This document shows, in pieces, positions 62,414-64,000 of a stretch of DNA of 64,000 nt. This DNA is from F1-120-MAGs238 sp964484185 (lineage in GTDB: Bacteria > Planctomycetota > Phycisphaerae > Phycisphaerales > UBA1924), in assembly GCA_964484185.1 (NCBI GenBank), contig CAZAEQ010000010.1:58480-122479 (forward strand), written 5' to 3'. The notes beneath the pieces were generated by a model. The model was not told the origin of the DNA, did not search any database, and was given only the letters and a program-made list of their open reading frames with translations. Numbering within the stretch: the first letter of the stretch is position 1; each line of letters opens with the position of its first letter. Position numbers and translations under genes: made by a program.

Positions 62414-62451
62414 GTCGCGAGCGTATCAGAGATTCTTGTTGGAAGTATGTA

Positions 62452-62880
62452 CTAGTGCGGCGGCTGAGCGGGCTGCTGAGGATACTGGGGGGCCTGGTAT
62501 TGCGGCTGCTGCGGATAGGGCTGGGGCTGCATCGGCTGCTGATGCATGTTTGGGTCCGTTCCGCCCTGAGCCACTCGCGGGTCCTGGCCTTCGGCGCCAG
62601 CTGGCGCGCGGTAGACCGGTTGCTGCGGCAGCTGCGGCTGGTACTGAGGCGGTGTGTAAGGCTGATTTGACTGCTGTGGCTGAGACCCGTTGGTCTCTTC
62701 TTCGAGGGACCGCATTCCCTTCTTAAACTCGCTCATTCCGCGGCCGAGGTTTCTCATAACCTCAGGAACGCGGCCTCCGAAAAGCAGGAGGACGATGACG
62801 AGAATGACCACTAATTGAACAGGGCTGAACTCGAAACCGAAACCGAGCACCGGGCTTATGTACGACATCAAAGGGGACAT
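62452..62880 (-). CDS. tatA: Sec-independent translocase protein TatA/E
   Basis: 142 residues with GAGGAAGG before the ATG. N-terminal membrane segment QLVVILVIVLLLFGGRVPEV, then the amphipathic helix MRNLGRGMSEFKKGMRSLEE, as in TatA; then about 75 residues of Gln/Pro/Tyr-rich tail. It has an unusual extra lead (SYISPVLGFGFEF). TatA forms the pore for folded proteins with TatC, not encoded here. A truncated near-copy lies directly upstream at 62985. The amidase at 34380 has a likely Tat signal. Confidence 0.9.
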   Translation of the reverse strand: MSPLMSYISPVLGFGFEFSPVQLVVILVIVLLLFGGRVPEVMRNLGRGMSEFKKGMRSLEEETNGSQPQQSNQPYTPPQYQPQLPQQPVYRAPAGAEGQDPRVAQGGTDPNMHQQPMQPQPYPQQPQYQAPQYPQQPAQPPH

Positions 62881-62984
62881 TTGCGAACCTTCCTCGGCGA
62901 TTACCGAACGTGAACCTTCCGAACAATCGTAGCCATCTTGAAGCCAGCATTCTCAAACCGACACTTCCCGCACAATTCTATTGC

Positions 62985-63128
62985 TCAGCGGCGAAAGTTT
63001 CTCATGATCTCAGGAACGCGGCCTCCAAACAGCAACAGGACAATGACGAGAATGACTACCAATTGAATCGGACCGAACTCGAACCCGAAACCGAGCACTG
63101 GGCTTATTTCGGATGACAGGGGAAACAT
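62985..63128 (-). CDS. Truncated TatA paralog (membrane segment only)
   Basis: 47 residues with GAGAGG before the ATG. It copies the first 45 residues of the tatA product almost exactly: SPVLGFGFEFGPIQLVVILV, then IVLLLFGGRVPEIMRNFRR and a stop where the amphipathic helix would start. So it has the membrane helix and hinge without the helix that TatA needs. It may be a functional TatE-like modulator or a duplicate that lost its 3' part; good codons and a conserved ribosome-binding site argue for recent or continued function. Confidence 0.65.
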   Translation of the reverse strand: MFPLSSEISPVLGFGFEFGPIQLVVILVIVLLLFGGRVPEIMRNFRR

Positions 63129-63274
63129 GGTGCGAACCTCTCTTGGCGTCACCGTACGCCAACCTCCCGGGACATCGCAGCCTACTTACGTGGAACACTT
63201 CCTGCTCAATGCATCGGTCAGGACCTTATTGCTGGATCGCAAATAATCGACTGAGGTCAGGCACAATTCGCCGG

Positions 63275-64000
63275 TTATTGCCCGCTGAGGCGACGTTCAT
63301 AGGCCTCAACGACGTTCAGCAGCAGCATGGCCACGGTCATAGGGCCGACGCCCCCTGGGACTGGGCTGATCCACCCGGCGATTTGGCTGACGGATTCGAA
63401 GGCGACATCGCCAACACTGCGGGCTTTACCATCGCTTCCGATCACTCGATTTACCCCGACATCGATGACGATCGCTCCCGGCTTGACCATTTCTGCGACG
63501 ACCAGCCCGGGGACGCCCGCAGCGGCGACGACGATATCGGCCTCTTTTGCGATGGCGGCCAGGCCGCCCGATTGTTCCATGGTCCACTTGTTGCAACTTA
63601 TGACCGTGGCTTCTTCACGCATAAGCAGCACTGCGATTGGTTTTCCGACGACATCGCCAGCGCCGATGACAACTGCGCGTTTGCCGCGGAGGAAGCCGGA
63701 ATTGGTGGTTTTGGGGGAGCTTTGATCGATGACCCACCGGATCATTTTCACTGTGGCAAGCGCGGTGCAGGGGGCGAGACTTGAGCGGCCGTAGACCACG
63801 TTTCCGATGTTGGCCGGATTGACGCCTTCGACGTCTTTCTCGGGGTCGATCAGGCGTTGAACCCGGTAGGCGTCGACGCCCTCGGGCATTGGCAGGTGGA
63901 CCATCATGGCACCGATTTCGGGCTGGGTGTTCATGAGCAGCACGCGGCCTGCGATTTCATCGAAGAGGGCGGTGGATGGCAGAATATGGAGTTTGTATTC
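63275..64000 (-). CDS. folD: Bifunctional methylenetetrahydrofolate dehydrogenase/cyclohydrolase, partial
   Basis: 242 residues visible; the N-terminus (about 50 residues) lies beyond the window edge, as the frame has no stop up to 64000. IGAMMVHLPMPEGVDAYRVQ, IDPEKDVEGVNPANIGNVVY, SGFLRGKRAVVIGAGDVVGK, EADIVVAAAGVPGLVVAEMV and the closing SPVPGGVGPMTVAMLLLNVV are FolD motifs. It interconverts methylene-, methenyl- and formyl-tetrahydrofolate. It supplies the cofactor of thyX (46692). Confidence 0.95.
   Translation of the reverse strand, partial: EYKLHILPSTALFDEIAGRVLLMNTQPEIGAMMVHLPMPEGVDAYRVQRLIDPEKDVEGVNPANIGNVVYGRSSLAPCTALATVKMIRWVIDQSSPKTTNSGFLRGKRAVVIGAGDVVGKPIAVLLMREEATVISCNKWTMEQSGGLAAIAKEADIVVAAAGVPGLVVAEMVKPGAIVIDVGVNRVIGSDGKARSVGDVAFESVSQIAGWISPVPGGVGPMTVAMLLLNVVEAYERRLSGQ

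Overview
The window looks like chromosomal DNA of a planctomycete, most likely of the class Phycisphaerae. The best evidence is six secreted proteins that end in the same tail: two dockerin-like calcium loops with an FFDYLDF motif, closing exactly on Gly-Cys. Three of these also carry HAF-type repeats. Supporting signs are a long SMC, a Lys/Ala-rich DksA-like protein, a flagellar fliD-fliS pair, and many short operons on both strands. There is no phage, insertion sequence, CRISPR array or rRNA operon. One 10-N assembly gap lies at 41439-41448.

Layout. 1-11.5 kb: the start of an exported protein, a STAS protein, a B12-binding radical SAM protein and a likely low-oxygen response island. The island holds a FixL-like heme-PAS histidine kinase with its NarL/FixJ-type regulator, a CBS-pair protein, an HMA domain, a D-lactate dehydrogenase-like enzyme and a tandem universal stress protein, interleaved with two HAF/dockerin secreted proteins. 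Three intergenic regions here share a short GGGAAA-centred element. 11.5-17.6 kb: a MacB/LolCDE-like export operon (adaptor, ATPase, two permeases) with an exported two-domain protein and a Cys-rich exported protein. 17.6-24.8 kb: tRNA-Phe, an orphan peptide-ABC ATPase, a DEDDh exonuclease, an MFS transporter and SMC.

25-35 kb: a decayed dockerin tail, an intact HAF/dockerin protein, a C-rich unknown gene, a dockerin-tailed esterase, proC, accA, a DksA-like protein, lspA, an MBL hydrolase, a MoeB/ThiF-like enzyme and a Tat-lipoprotein amidase. 35-44 kb is accessory: a giant subtilase with DxDxNG repeats and a beta-helix, a fibronectin-like protein, a 13-unit 21-nt tandem repeat, the assembly gap (flanked by two diverged copies of one segment, each with a poly-C tract), and two secreted unknown proteins.

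44-64 kb is mostly housekeeping: trigger factor, transaldolase, thyX, a beta-CASP RNase-like protein with a Fur regulator, a second NarL-type regulator, an MFS protein with smpB, a zinc-ribbon protein, tRNA-Arg(CCT), holB, fliS, fliD, a beta-helix/PA14-like exported protein, tatA with a truncated neighbouring copy, and folD running off the window.

Translation starts fall into two classes. Many genes have clear Shine-Dalgarno sites. About eight have none and instead show a -10-like hexamer 6-7 nt before the start codon, suggesting leaderless mRNAs. All functional calls come from reading the translated sequence; no database search was run.
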